26,277 bases of DNA from Symbiodinium natans (taxonomy: Eukaryota > Sar > Dinophyceae > Suessiales > Symbiodiniaceae), in assembly GCA_905221605.1 (NCBI GenBank), contig CAJNDS010000683.1:64001-90277 (forward strand), read 5' to 3'. Each line of letters begins with the position of its first letter. Positions within the stretch are counted from its first letter, which is position 1. Shown here piece after piece: positions 9,135 through 17,239 of the stretch. The position numbers and the translations under genes are program-made. Below the pieces are notes generated by a model. It was given only the letters and a program-made list of their open reading frames with translations, did not search any database and was not told the DNA's origin.

Positions 9135-11165
9135 ATGAAACGCCCGACGGATCCTGATGATAAGCACTTCAGTAAAGCAAAGAGCAAGTGTGCACCACCA
9201 CCCCTGGGGGGGCTTGCGCTACCAGTTGACAAACCTAAAGGAACCGCTCCCCCTCTGCCGGCGGCAGGTCTTGCCCAACCTTTGTACTCCCAGGGACGAC
9301 GCATTGAGCCAGTTCCACGTGCCGGGCAACCTCTGCCCGTTCCTGTTGCAGCATCTAGCAGGAGCAATTGTGATTCCGATGCTGAAGAAGAATCAGCCAG
9401 ACACTTTGCCAGGTTTCGGCAGTCCTTCGCAGAATCCAACCAACAGCAGCAAAGTACTTCATCGTTTCTCTTGAAAGCTGCCCCGAAGCGAAAGCCAGCA
9501 AAGGCGGCCGATCCCCACCATCCCAAGTTCCAGCAGATTGCAGGTTTCTCCCAGATGGCCTTGTCACTGTTTTGGGGTGTGCTTGTTTTTATGGGTGATT
9601 GTAGTGGATTGTTCAAGCAGATTCAGTGCTCCGAATTTGCCAGTCATCACACCTCGCGAATTCTTTCCGGGTATGCCACGAACACGGTGCTCCGTTACCT
9701 GGCAGCTTGGTCACACTTTGTGGCGAACCTTGAAGGGCTAGGCCTCTGTTTTGGCAATCTTGATAGTGTTATGATGGCAGACATACTAGTCACCATGTCC
9801 CTTGAGAAGCATGGAGACCCTACTCTGGGTTCAAGCTGTTGCATGACAATCAAAGCACTTCGTTGGCTATGCAAAGTCGCAGAATGTACAATCTTATCGT
9901 GCGCGTATGAAAAAGTGATTGATTCTTTTCTGAAGTCAAAAATTCCTCGTGAACGCCGTGAGAGTTTCCCACTACCCACTTGGGTGCTCCAGCTGTGGGA
10001 AAGGCGCATCTTGATGAAGCAGGCATCATTCCTTGAAGTGGTTGTGCTTGGTGGTTTTTTGGTTGCTGCCTGGGGTTCATTGCGATTTGCAGATCTTCAA
10101 CGTGTGGAGTGGAGTTCATTATCTTTTGACTTACATGTCCTTCGTGGTACGTGTTATGCGACCAAAACATGTCACACCGGGCAGCCCTGGGGCATCCTTG
10201 CGTCAGGTATTCTGTCTCGCGGGACGCATTCTTGGGTTAGCAAATACCTGCATGCCCTTGACAGGCTGGCTACAATGCATGTTCGAAACCACCCAGATTC
10301 GTGGCTTCCATCGTTCTTGCTTCCAGCAGTGCAAGGCGACAGCTTCATGTTGCCCCTGCAAGCTATGAGCTATGCTGAGGCGCTGAGGTGGTTGAGGCAT
10401 TTTCTCCTCATGCCTTGGGCGTCCGCACCACCAGAGGTACCGCCCCTCAATTTCACAGTGCACAGTCTCAAAGCCACTATGCTTTCCATGTCCCTTCAAG
10501 TCAATGTTGATGAGGTTGATAGGAAACGTCAAGGGCACCACCGCATAAGCAGCTCCGCTCTTTATTCCCGTGATGATGTTCATGGCATGCTTCGGTGCCA
10601 ATCTTGCATTCGTGATAGCATCCGCACAGGCTTCCGTTTTTTGGTCCCCCAGCACAGAGGAGGGCAGCAGCCCTTGACACCAGCGTACATCCCGCCGGAA
10701 GCTTTCTCTAAGGACTACGAGTTTGAACCCTTCCAGTGGTTCTCGTTTCAACTTGATGGCAGTGACGATTTGCTTCAAAGCAGTAATGGGAGTTGGGAGG
10801 TCGCAGAAAATCAAATAGTCACCCCTGATCCAGATATAGAGGCGCTGGACAAAGATCTCGTGTACCACTCCGACCCAGGATCTTCAGATGAGAGCGAGGA
10901 GGAACCTTCGGCACCCCCGGCCGAAGAGCACGACTTAGGTGAGCCTGAGGAATTCTTGCTGGGCTCCTGCACCGCGGTGCTGCATGTGCTCTGCCCTTCA
11001 GATGCGTTGTCAGGCACTCTTGTCAATGGGACATATATGCGTGCAAAGTGTGGTGCCACTCTTCCGGCCGATCGGCTCATGATCCACACGTCAGTGCCAT
11101 CTTCGTGTCGGTTGTGCAGACGCAGTGCATGCTTGGCAGCTTTATCTTGTTGTTCCGAGGAGTGA
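9135..11165 (+). CDS. Tyrosine recombinase (integrase) of the retroelement, 676 aa
   Basis: It would integrate the circular cDNA by cutting and rejoining single strands through a phosphotyrosine. Residues 1-170 are low-complexity, rich in P, Q, S and K. Residues about 176-265 are helical and fit a SAM-like core-binding domain. The catalytic domain follows: R317 (in LRFADL), K344 (ATKTCHTG beta-hairpin), H443-x-x-K446 (HSLK), H468 (QGHH) and the nucleophile Y477 (ALYSRDD). Spacings of 22 from K446 to H468 and 9 from H468 to Y477 match the family (XerD R247-H270-Y279). The second catalytic Arg is Lys here. The ~200-residue tail has an acidic stretch and a Cys-rich end (C639, C658-x-x-C661, C666) that may bind zinc. 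It lies upstream of gag on the same strand. The fold assignment is strong; activity with Lys is uncertain. Confidence 0.88.
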   Translation: MKRPTDPDDKHFSKAKSKCAPPPLGGLALPVDKPKGTAPPLPAAGLAQPLYSQGRRIEPVPRAGQPLPVPVAASSRSNCDSDAEEESARHFARFRQSFAESNQQQQSTSSFLLKAAPKRKPAKAADPHHPKFQQIAGFSQMALSLFWGVLVFMGDCSGLFKQIQCSEFASHHTSRILSGYATNTVLRYLAAWSHFVANLEGLGLCFGNLDSVMMADILVTMSLEKHGDPTLGSSCCMTIKALRWLCKVAECTILSCAYEKVIDSFLKSKIPRERRESFPLPTWVLQLWERRILMKQASFLEVVVLGGFLVAAWGSLRFADLQRVEWSSLSFDLHVLRGTCYATKTCHTGQPWGILASGILSRGTHSWVSKYLHALDRLATMHVRNHPDSWLPSFLLPAVQGDSFMLPLQAMSYAEALRWLRHFLLMPWASAPPEVPPLNFTVHSLKATMLSMSLQVNVDEVDRKRQGHHRISSSALYSRDDVHGMLRCQSCIRDSIRTGFRFLVPQHRGGQQPLTPAYIPPEAFSKDYEFEPFQWFSFQLDGSDDLLQSSNGSWEVAENQIVTPDPDIEALDKDLVYHSDPGSSDESEEEPSAPPAEEHDLGEPEEFLLGSCTAVLHVLCPSDALSGTLVNGTYMRAKCGATLPADRLMIHTSVPSSCRLCRRSACLAALSCCSEE

Positions 11166-11525
11166 GCTGGAATGTTCGTGTCAGAAAAGTGTGGTTGTTG
11201 TTTTGCGTATGCATCAATGAAACAGCAGGCTGTCATGTTGCACATGTCCACCAAAGGTTAGATTGTTGCTATGATCTTGACATGCTTTTGGTGTTTCTGC
11301 AGGCAGGCGCTCGATTGGGCTAGCAAATCCCCAAGGAAAGATCTTTAGGAGTGTGGCGTCTTGCAAGAGTTTCACGTGGTATTCAGAAGACGCCCTGGAA
11401 GTTCCGTACATGTCAGATTCGTTGCTTAGCATGCTCATCTAGCTCACGAGAACAAAGCTCTGTCTTCCTATCTAAGAATCACATATTGGTCTAGCGCTAA
11501 ACACCAACATTAGCCCTGCGGTGTC
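11166..11525 (+). other. Spacer between recombinase and gag
   Basis: 360 bp without a convincing gene. A polypyrimidine-rich tract ends in TGTTTCTGCAG with the AG at 11301-11302. It fits a splice acceptor and could serve trans-splicing of a separate gag-pol mRNA, since dinoflagellate transcripts normally receive a spliced leader. Alternatively the spacer is simply untranslated. Confidence 0.4.
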
Positions 11526-12746
11526 TTGCATGTAATGGCTGATTCCGAGTTGGAGAGTGCACTGGCGAAGGAAGGCTTGGCAGCAGAGGTCATCAAAGTG
11601 GCCACGGAAGGGGGCTGGACAGCCTCGGCGTTCAAACACGTTGTTGAAACTCAGGCAGAAGTTGAGGGAGCCATCCCCGAGATCTTCCCAGGTCAGATTT
11701 TGTCTCGGTTGCAGATAGCCCAGATCAAAGCAGCGTGGGCGGGCATGCAAACATCCAGTTCCTCTAGTGCTCTACCGGCCCCTGTCAACGCAGATCCTAC
11801 TTTGGAGACATGGGTAGAGAGTTTTGCTCCCAAAATTGCATCCACGAAGCTGTCCGATATGAAGCGCCAATTCCTTGCAAATTACCCAAGTGAGGTCTTG
11901 AATCCATCTACTCTACCCTCTTTGAGGCTGATTTCCCTCGCAGCTCATCAAGAGGCACGTTCGGAGTATAAATGGATAGCTTGGAAACATCGCATGACGG
12001 AAGAGAAAGCTTCGGAGTTGTTAATTGCCAGACCCCACAAACAGCCCAAGCTCGAAATGCTGGGTCTTTCCAGCTTGCTCCTTGATGATCCGCCTACAAT
12101 CGAAGTGACCGATGCCAATATGGGGATCAGTGGCATCCAGCGAATCTTGGCAGTGCATGACGTTGCGTTGGCCATGGTTGGCTCAGCTCACCTTGCCCGC
12201 CTTAAAGCCTACAGCTGCAAGTTCGTCCAGCTTGTGTCCCAGCGTTTCGACCCAACATCAGGCCTGCGTGCACCGACAATCCTAGAAGCGCAACAGGCAG
12301 ATTGTCGGATTTGGCAGAGCATCCATTCTTTAGTCAGTGAGAAAGCTTGGAGCTTGAATGACGCGTTGCATGAGTTCACTGAAATCAGAGGTGAGCTTAG
12401 CACCTTGCTGCAGGCTCGTCCGAAAGCCTTGTTCATCCCCCGCGGCCCCGATCTCAAAGGCAAGGGGAAGCAGGTCGGCCAATGGAAAGGCCTCGGCAAG
12501 GGCCAGGGCCGGGGCAAGGAAAAGGGCGGTAAGCCCAAGGGCGCTCCAGGGAGACACATCACCTTCGTGAAAGAGATCCAAGTGGGATCTGAGAAGAAAG
12601 GGCTGTGTGTCCAGTGGCAGATTGGCCGCTGCACAAGGGGAGGCTCCTGCCCCTTTGTTCATGCATGTGCATACCCCAAGCAGGATGGATCAGCGTGTGG
12701 GAGCAAGTCGCACACAGCCTCTCAGCATGAACAGACGCCTCACTGA
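11526..12746 (+). CDS. Gag-like nucleocapsid protein with CCCH zinc finger, 406 aa
   Basis: Probably packages the element RNA. The first ~300 residues are mostly helical (acidic N terminus, two long helical segments) without a family I recognise. Residues about 315-340 are a K/G-rich basic stretch, as in nucleic-acid-binding linkers. A CCCH finger follows: C361-x7-C369-x5-C375-x3-H379, with WQIGRC before the second Cys, as in RNA-binding CCCH proteins. Further Cys and His after it (C381, a CGS-x-SH and a final QH) may form a second zinc site. Retroviral Gag usually has CCHC knuckles, so CCCH is a distinguishing trait. The start is ATG 11526. It ends at TGA 12744-12746, and the same frame stays open into pol. 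Confidence 0.75.
   Translation: MHVMADSELESALAKEGLAAEVIKVATEGGWTASAFKHVVETQAEVEGAIPEIFPGQILSRLQIAQIKAAWAGMQTSSSSSALPAPVNADPTLETWVESFAPKIASTKLSDMKRQFLANYPSEVLNPSTLPSLRLISLAAHQEARSEYKWIAWKHRMTEEKASELLIARPHKQPKLEMLGLSSLLLDDPPTIEVTDANMGISGIQRILAVHDVALAMVGSAHLARLKAYSCKFVQLVSQRFDPTSGLRAPTILEAQQADCRIWQSIHSLVSEKAWSLNDALHEFTEIRGELSTLLQARPKALFIPRGPDLKGKGKQVGQWKGLGKGQGRGKEKGGKPKGAPGRHITFVKEIQVGSEKKGLCVQWQIGRCTRGGSCPFVHACAYPKQDGSACGSKSHTASQHEQTPH
12744..12746 (+). promoter_or_regulatory. Single in-frame TGA between gag and pol (possible readthrough)
   Basis: Gag (from 11526) and Pol share a frame. The only interruption is this TGA, in the context CAC TGA TTC GAA. From 12747 the frame is open to 16931. 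The first Pol ATG in frame is at 12882, about 46 codons downstream. Readthrough would give Gag-Pol as in gammaretroviruses; reinitiation at 12882 is the alternative. The following bases are not the CARYYA context known to favour leakage. Confidence 0.5.
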
Positions 12747-12761
12747 TTCGAACCTACCCTT

Positions 12762-15700
12762 GTGCCGTGGCAAAGAATCCCGAATTCAGATTTGCAGTCT
12801 ACAGAGGTATCACCCCCAGATGCCCCGCATCCTTTGCAATCTCACACTGAGCCAGTTCAGTCACACCCTTTGTCGCCTTGTATGTCAGTATCACCTCAAC
12901 AGCCTCTTTCAGCAAAGCACCAGGCAGGTGCAAATCGTGTTGCTGGGTATGATATCCAGCCGGCAGCTCGGCCAGCCGAGCCTGTAAATGTGCTTCCGAA
13001 ATCGGTCTCCTTGTTGGAGACAAATGCTGGGCCTGTGTCGTCGCCAGCAGTGCAATGTCCTCAGGGCAACATCCCTTCACAACCCGTGTTGGGTGATGTC
13101 ACGTGCAACATGCCTGGTCGTTCCAGTAATGAGGTAACACCCGGGCAGGTGGGTGTTACACATGTTGCAGAAGAAGGTTCCTCATGCATACATGACTTTA
13201 AGTCCTGTCTTCAGGCATTACTTTCTGCCTCTTGGCCTCCACGCGTGCTTCCTGCCAGGAGCGTTACTTCAGCGGCTCCGGGGGAATCGGGATACTGGAA
13301 CTTTGGGGTGCGCCTAGGGAATCCTTCGGCCCGTTCATCAGTTACGGATGCACTCCCACAACTGTGTGCAAGCCTTAATGGGTTCTTGTGCCAACTGTTC
13401 CCAGGTGAGACTTGGAATGCCTTGTGTGTCAGCAGGAACATTTTGACGTCCCCGCACAAGGACACAGCAAATTTGCCGGGGTCGTCAAATTTGACAGTGG
13501 GGATAGGTTCGTACTCGGATGGAGGCCTTTGGGTCGAGGACCAAGCAGGCACTGTACAGCAGTTCATCCCCAAGCTTGGGGTGACTCTCCCGGGCAAGAT
13601 CGTCACAACGCATCATGCGCCGTTTAAGTTCCCCGTGCACCTTTGGCACTGCACCCAACCGTGGCTTGGCGATCGATGGGTGCTGACTGCCTTTACCCTC
13701 CCAGGCGTGTCAGGTGATACACTCAAGGGTTTGGGATTCCCTTGGCCCCAGCCACGAACCAAGCCCCCAGCTCCGGTTACTACACCCGAACCCTGCCCCC
13801 CTTCTCAGCAGGCAGTTCCTAGCTTGGAGGTTAATTGGGGAAAGCCTTCTCCAAAGGGGTTTGCTCACCACCGCTTGATCTTGCAGCCCCAAATACCTCG
13901 CCCACCACCATCCTCGCCTGCCATAGTTCAGTCAGCGCTACAGCAGTCTTCAAGGATCTTCCTGGACATTTGTTCGGGCGCAGAGAAGCCTCTATCTTCA
14001 GCGGTGCAGGAGTTAGGCTTCCCAACACTTGCAGTTGATATCCTGTTGGATAGCAGCATGGACATTCTCGATAATACTTTTTTCGAGCAGCTCTTGTTCA
14101 TCTGTGGCTCAGGTGTTGTGGGGTATTGTGCGGCATCCCCTTGCTGTTCGGAATACTCCCGCCTGAAACTCTTTGGAGGTCCGCCCTTTGCCATCCGCAC
14201 ACCAACCCAGCTAGGGGGCCTGGAGAACCTATCCCCATCAGCCCAGGCTCGTATACAAACAAGTCACGAGATGCTTTTCAGGGCGTGCAAATGTCTTCAA
14301 ATCGTCCATGGGGCCGGGGGCCATGGCCATTTGGAGCAACCTTCAGGTGCTATGTCCTGGGAAGAATCGTGCGTTCAAGGCTGGTTGCACTGTGGGTCTA
14401 CAGCCCTCATTGTCCTCCCGGCCTGTGCTTTTGGGGAGAACTGGGCAAAAACTTGGCTGTTTGCATCGAGCTTTCAAGCCCTGTCCGTGATGGGGCAAAC
14501 GTGTCAACACGGACGCAATGCACATGAGTCCGTGCAGGGACGTGAGAGTGATGGTTCGTTCAAAAGTCGTAAGACCGCTAAGTACCCCCAATGCCTGGCT
14601 GAAGAATTCGCGTTGCACATCAGGCCGCTTCTTGCAGGTGCACAGATAGAACACACTCTTGCCACCGCGTCAGCTTTAGTACCTGTCAAGGCCCTGGATG
14701 TTGGACCGTGGGTAATCCACGATGGGGCAGGTCGCCACTCTTGTGGGGATTGGAGCACCCCATTGTGCCAGGATAAGCTCAAAAATCTTCGGACATACCT
14801 TCTGGGGAAAGTTTGTGACATGCAGGGCCCCAAACGCCTGCTTGCTAAAGCCACTTGGCCCAATCCTGAACCCCTCTTCACCGCTTCGGAGGTGCAAGAT
14901 GCGCGCAAAGACTTCTTCTCCTGCTTAGGTGTGGCAACAGATGCAAATACATGGAAGGTCCGTGAGCATCAACCCTTGCATCTGCATGCGCTTGAGGCAC
15001 TTGCCTGTTTTTGTGGTGATCCAGATGTGAGTCTTTGCAAATCCCTGTTGCAAGGCGTCCCCACGGGGTACAACAACGATATCCCAGTGTCAAATTGTTT
15101 TTGGCCGAATCAAAAAGAGAACCTTGAGGATGTATCATTGTCCATCCACATGCAGAATTGGCGCTCGGCCTCAGTGGATTTGTCCGTGACCCAAGCCTTG
15201 CTGCAGGAGGAGTTAGATCAGGGTTTTTGCTTCAAGTTTGATGGCGACATTGAGGCAGCTAAGGCAAAGTGGCCGGGTACACTGGCAATAGGAAAGCTCT
15301 CCGTGGTCCGTGCGCCCAATCGTTCTGAGAGGTTGGTCTTAGATAATTCAGTGTGTGGCACGAATGCAAGTTGCAGTGTTCCAGAAGTCCAGCATATGCC
15401 ATCAGTTAGGGACGTGATGCACTGTTTCCCCCTTCGGGGCACCCGCTCGCGGCAAGCTGCCATTTCTCTTGATGTCAAAAGTGCTCACAAAAGGTGTGTT
15501 GTCAAGGAGTCCGAGCAGGGTCTCCTAGGTTTCGCTTTCGCAGATTCTCTGTACTTCTATCGCGTGGCCCCATTCGGGGCGGTCTTTGCACAGCATTGGT
15601 GGGGGCGCTTAGGCTCCTGCCTGCTTAGGTTGTTGCACATCTTGATTTGGTTCAGCCATGCAGGCCACTTGTTTGTGGACGACTACTTATTCTCTCAGGC

Positions 15701-16931
15701 GGAAGCCGTCTTGCCAGCAACAGGGGCGATGATCTGCCTCTTCTTTCAGATTCTGGGGGTACCTTTGAGTTGGAAGAAACTTCAGGTTAGTTCTCGAGTT
15801 CAATGGATAGGGTGGTGTTTCTGTTACACCTCCGGGGTAGTGTCGCTTGCAGAGGAAAAAAGGTTAAAACTTTTGGGGATGGTTCAAGATCTTCAGCGTA
15901 ATCCAAAAATTTCCCGTAAGGATTTGGAGAGGTTTGTCGGGCTTGCTCTTTGGGCGGCACACCTTTTCCCGACAATGAAGTCGCTTCTGTACACCTTCTA
16001 TCATGATCTTTTCAGCCCGGCTGCTACCAACTACTCGGTGGCCCCAGATGTTTGGCCACAGCTTCGTCACCACTTGACGGATTCCCTGCAATTCAAATCG
16101 GTTCCTCCAGGTACAGCAATTCCGCTCCACAGTACACTTTTGTCAGTCCGACATCAGGATTTGTCATCTTTGGCTGACTTGGATCGCGTGCGCATTACAG
16201 ACAGGCGGGTTTGGATGCGCGTCTCAAGTCAGTCCAGTTCGAAGAGAAAGTTGAGCACCGAATCAGTGCGCATTTTGGGTTTGTTCGAACATTGGCTTTT
16301 GCATATGTGCCCATTCTGCAGCATGCGCCCCTTATGCAATGCATCCTTTGAGGCAAGAGCAGATGCAAGTGCACATGGCTCGGTGTGCTGCATTGGTGGG
16401 TACGTTTCTCACCCCATGATAGGCCAGCGTTGGTTTCGAGAAAGCTTTTCCTACAGTGCCTTCCGGGCCCTTGAGATTCCAGTGCAAGCAGACATGCAGC
16501 TTGATATTGCTTGCTATGAAGCGCTCGCCCAGGGAGCGCTGATCTTGGCAACATCTTCTCTTTTACCTTGCGCCAGAATCCCCTTGCAGCTACGTTCCGC
16601 ATCAGACAACACAGGTGCAGAGGCAGGTGTGAACGCTTCCTTCTCCACCGCTCGGCCTCTCTGTTTTTTCCTGGAAAGGATTTCTTTGCTGGCAGCTGTA
16701 CATAGAACAACGCTGGATGTGTCACACATTTCCGGGGAACGCAATGTCAAGGCTGATGCCTTGTCTCGTCCTGCTGAATATGAAGTTTCTCCTGACTGCC
16801 TGGAAAAGGATAGAGTGCGGCTGTCACTCGAGGCCCTTTGGTTGCCTCGTCCAAACATTTCGGTTTTCCCCGAAGGGGCTCACCTTCCATGGTCTGTGCG
16901 GAGCAGGGGAGTGCCGAACAACCTCACTTAG
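12762..16931 (+). CDS. Pol polyprotein: 2OG-dioxygenase-like, DNA-methylase-like, reverse transcriptase, RNase H
   Basis: Numbering uses the GTG at 12762 as residue 1. The frame is open from 12747 just after the gag stop, and the first in-frame ATG is codon 41 (12882). Order of parts: P/S/Q-rich linker (1-140); dioxygenase-like domain (about 145-315, with H232-x-D234, H296 and R305); P-rich linker (315-395); methylase-like domain (about 398-625, with FLDICSG, SPCCSEYSR and LEQP); helical linker; RT (about 820-1080, with D904 and VDD at 972-974); RNase H (about 1190-1335, with D1201, E1253, D1282, H1322 and D1332). RT would copy element RNA and RNase H remove the template. I see no aspartic protease and no DDE integrase, consistent with recombinase-based integration. 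About 1,390 codons is long for a DIRS-like Pol, because of the two extra domains. No internal stop or frameshift is present, so it may be functional. Confidence 0.85.
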   Translation: MPWQRIPNSDLQSTEVSPPDAPHPLQSHTEPVQSHPLSPCMSVSPQQPLSAKHQAGANRVAGYDIQPAARPAEPVNVLPKSVSLLETNAGPVSSPAVQCPQGNIPSQPVLGDVTCNMPGRSSNEVTPGQVGVTHVAEEGSSCIHDFKSCLQALLSASWPPRVLPARSVTSAAPGESGYWNFGVRLGNPSARSSVTDALPQLCASLNGFLCQLFPGETWNALCVSRNILTSPHKDTANLPGSSNLTVGIGSYSDGGLWVEDQAGTVQQFIPKLGVTLPGKIVTTHHAPFKFPVHLWHCTQPWLGDRWVLTAFTLPGVSGDTLKGLGFPWPQPRTKPPAPVTTPEPCPPSQQAVPSLEVNWGKPSPKGFAHHRLILQPQIPRPPPSSPAIVQSALQQSSRIFLDICSGAEKPLSSAVQELGFPTLAVDILLDSSMDILDNTFFEQLLFICGSGVVGYCAASPCCSEYSRLKLFGGPPFAIRTPTQLGGLENLSPSAQARIQTSHEMLFRACKCLQIVHGAGGHGHLEQPSGAMSWEESCVQGWLHCGSTALIVLPACAFGENWAKTWLFASSFQALSVMGQTCQHGRNAHESVQGRESDGSFKSRKTAKYPQCLAEEFALHIRPLLAGAQIEHTLATASALVPVKALDVGPWVIHDGAGRHSCGDWSTPLCQDKLKNLRTYLLGKVCDMQGPKRLLAKATWPNPEPLFTASEVQDARKDFFSCLGVATDANTWKVREHQPLHLHALEALACFCGDPDVSLCKSLLQGVPTGYNNDIPVSNCFWPNQKENLEDVSLSIHMQNWRSASVDLSVTQALLQEELDQGFCFKFDGDIEAAKAKWPGTLAIGKLSVVRAPNRSERLVLDNSVCGTNASCSVPEVQHMPSVRDVMHCFPLRGTRSRQAAISLDVKSAHKRCVVKESEQGLLGFAFADSLYFYRVAPFGAVFAQHWWGRLGSCLLRLLHILIWFSHAGHLFVDDYLFSQAEAVLPATGAMICLFFQILGVPLSWKKLQVSSRVQWIGWCFCYTSGVVSLAEEKRLKLLGMVQDLQRNPKISRKDLERFVGLALWAAHLFPTMKSLLYTFYHDLFSPAATNYSVAPDVWPQLRHHLTDSLQFKSVPPGTAIPLHSTLLSVRHQDLSSLADLDRVRITDRRVWMRVSSQSSSKRKLSTESVRILGLFEHWLLHMCPFCSMRPLCNASFEARADASAHGSVCCIGGYVSHPMIGQRWFRESFSYSAFRALEIPVQADMQLDIACYEALAQGALILATSSLLPCARIPLQLRSASDNTGAEAGVNASFSTARPLCFFLERISLLAAVHRTTLDVSHISGERNVKADALSRPAEYEVSPDCLEKDRVRLSLEALWLPRPNISVFPEGAHLPWSVRSRGVPNNLT
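13190..13710 (+). other. 2-oxoglutarate/Fe(II) dioxygenase-like domain in Pol
   Basis: The metal triad is visible as H232-x-D234 (PHKDTAN, codons at 13455-13463) and H296 (LWHCTQPW, 13647-13649), with R305 nine residues later (GDRWVLTAF) as the expected 2-oxoglutarate-binding Arg. Between them lies GIGSYSDGGLWVED, the small-residue turn and strand typical of the double-stranded beta-helix. HxD followed by x-x-N and a GG-L strand recalls TET/JBP-type DNA oxygenases more than AlkB, but I cannot settle the subfamily. JBP and TET enzymes oxidise thymine or 5-methylcytosine. Action on DNA by this domain is inference. Confidence 0.65.
13950..14640 (+). other. DNA methyltransferase-like domain in Pol (C5-type, divergent)
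   Basis: FLDICSGAEKPLSSAV (from residue 400) resembles the S-adenosylmethionine-binding motif I (D-x-F-x-G-x-G). An acidic residue ends the next strand (LAVDIL). ASPCCSEYSR (residues 458-467, with P460-C461) sits where C5 methylases have the catalytic PPCQ-x-FS. HLEQPSGAMSW (E525, P527) resembles the ENV or ENP motif VI. A target-recognition region and motif X are not recognisable, so the domain is divergent or has another target. An N6-adenine methylase is less likely because D/NPPY is absent. Confidence 0.55.
15220..16010 (+). other. Reverse transcriptase domain in Pol
   Basis: Motif A is SLDVKSAHKR with D904 (15471-15473). The motif B region is RVAPFGAVFAQHWW, corresponding to the LPFGL-x-x-AP stretch. 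Motif C is LFVDDYLF with D973-D974 (15678-15683). The motif D/E region is LGVPLSWKKLQVSSRVQWIGW. VDD instead of YVDD and the run-on into RNase H fit the DIRS/Ty3 branch. All three metal-binding Asp are present. Confidence 0.85.
16340..16770 (+). other. RNase H domain in Pol
   Basis: The four acidic positions are present: D1201 (ARADASAHG), E1253 (ACYEALAQG), D1282 (SASDNTGAEAG) and D1332 (NVKADALSR), with H1322 in DVSHISGERN. The end H-x-x-G-x-x-N-x-x-ADxLSR is the classic close of Ty3/DIRS RNase H. A short Cys-rich segment (CPFCSMRPLC) precedes the domain. Pol ends about 55 residues later, without a chromodomain or integrase. Confidence 0.85.
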
Positions 16932-16974
16932 GTTTGGGGTTTTCTCCGGGGCGAGGTTGCTGGGTAGTTTAATT

Positions 16975-17145
16975 TGGGGTAACTTGGTCCCACCCATCAA
17001 CCTGTTGTGTGCATCGTTAGCTGTTTCCTCGAGTGGATGTTGGTGAGGATTTCCGGCACTCCAGAGAAAACAAAGCGTGGAGCGAAGCTCGTAGCCTTTT
17101 GAAGCCTCCGGCTATACCGCTAGCAAGCACGACTAGTTTATAGAA
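16975..17145 (+). repeat. Split direct repeat B1
   Basis: 171 bp, matching B2 at 17606-17776 except at 17038 (T versus C) and 17131 (G versus A). It starts TGGGGTAACTTGG 43 bp after the pol stop and ends CTAGTTTATAGAA, directly abutting A2. The B1-A2 junction (TATAGAA/CGTATCATG) is the sequence expected to be the joining point of the circular intermediate. Confidence 0.95.
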
Positions 17146-17239
17146 CGTATCATGTACTTGTTCATGTATGTTTTATAAACTATGTTCGTGCGTCATTTTG
17201 GCTCTAGAGTGGTGCTTGCTAGCGAGAAAGTCAAGTTTC
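17146..17239 (+). repeat. Split direct repeat A2
   Basis: 94 bp, identical to A1 at an offset of 8,569 bp, directly following B1. It includes the second TATAAA and the second spliced-leader-like CATTTTGGCTC (17194-17204). Homology to A1 stops at 17240. Confidence 0.95.

Noticed and set aside
10203-10868. 221-aa minus-strand ORF inside the recombinase gene
   Set aside because: Antisense shadow of the well-supported recombinase frame with no recognisable motif. The minus-strand ORFs within gag and pol are rejected for the same reason.
12762-12764. GTG at 12762 as a true start codon for pol
   Set aside because: GTG starts are not expected in a eukaryotic nuclear gene. The frame is already open from 12747, so readthrough of TGA or initiation at ATG 12882 is more plausible.
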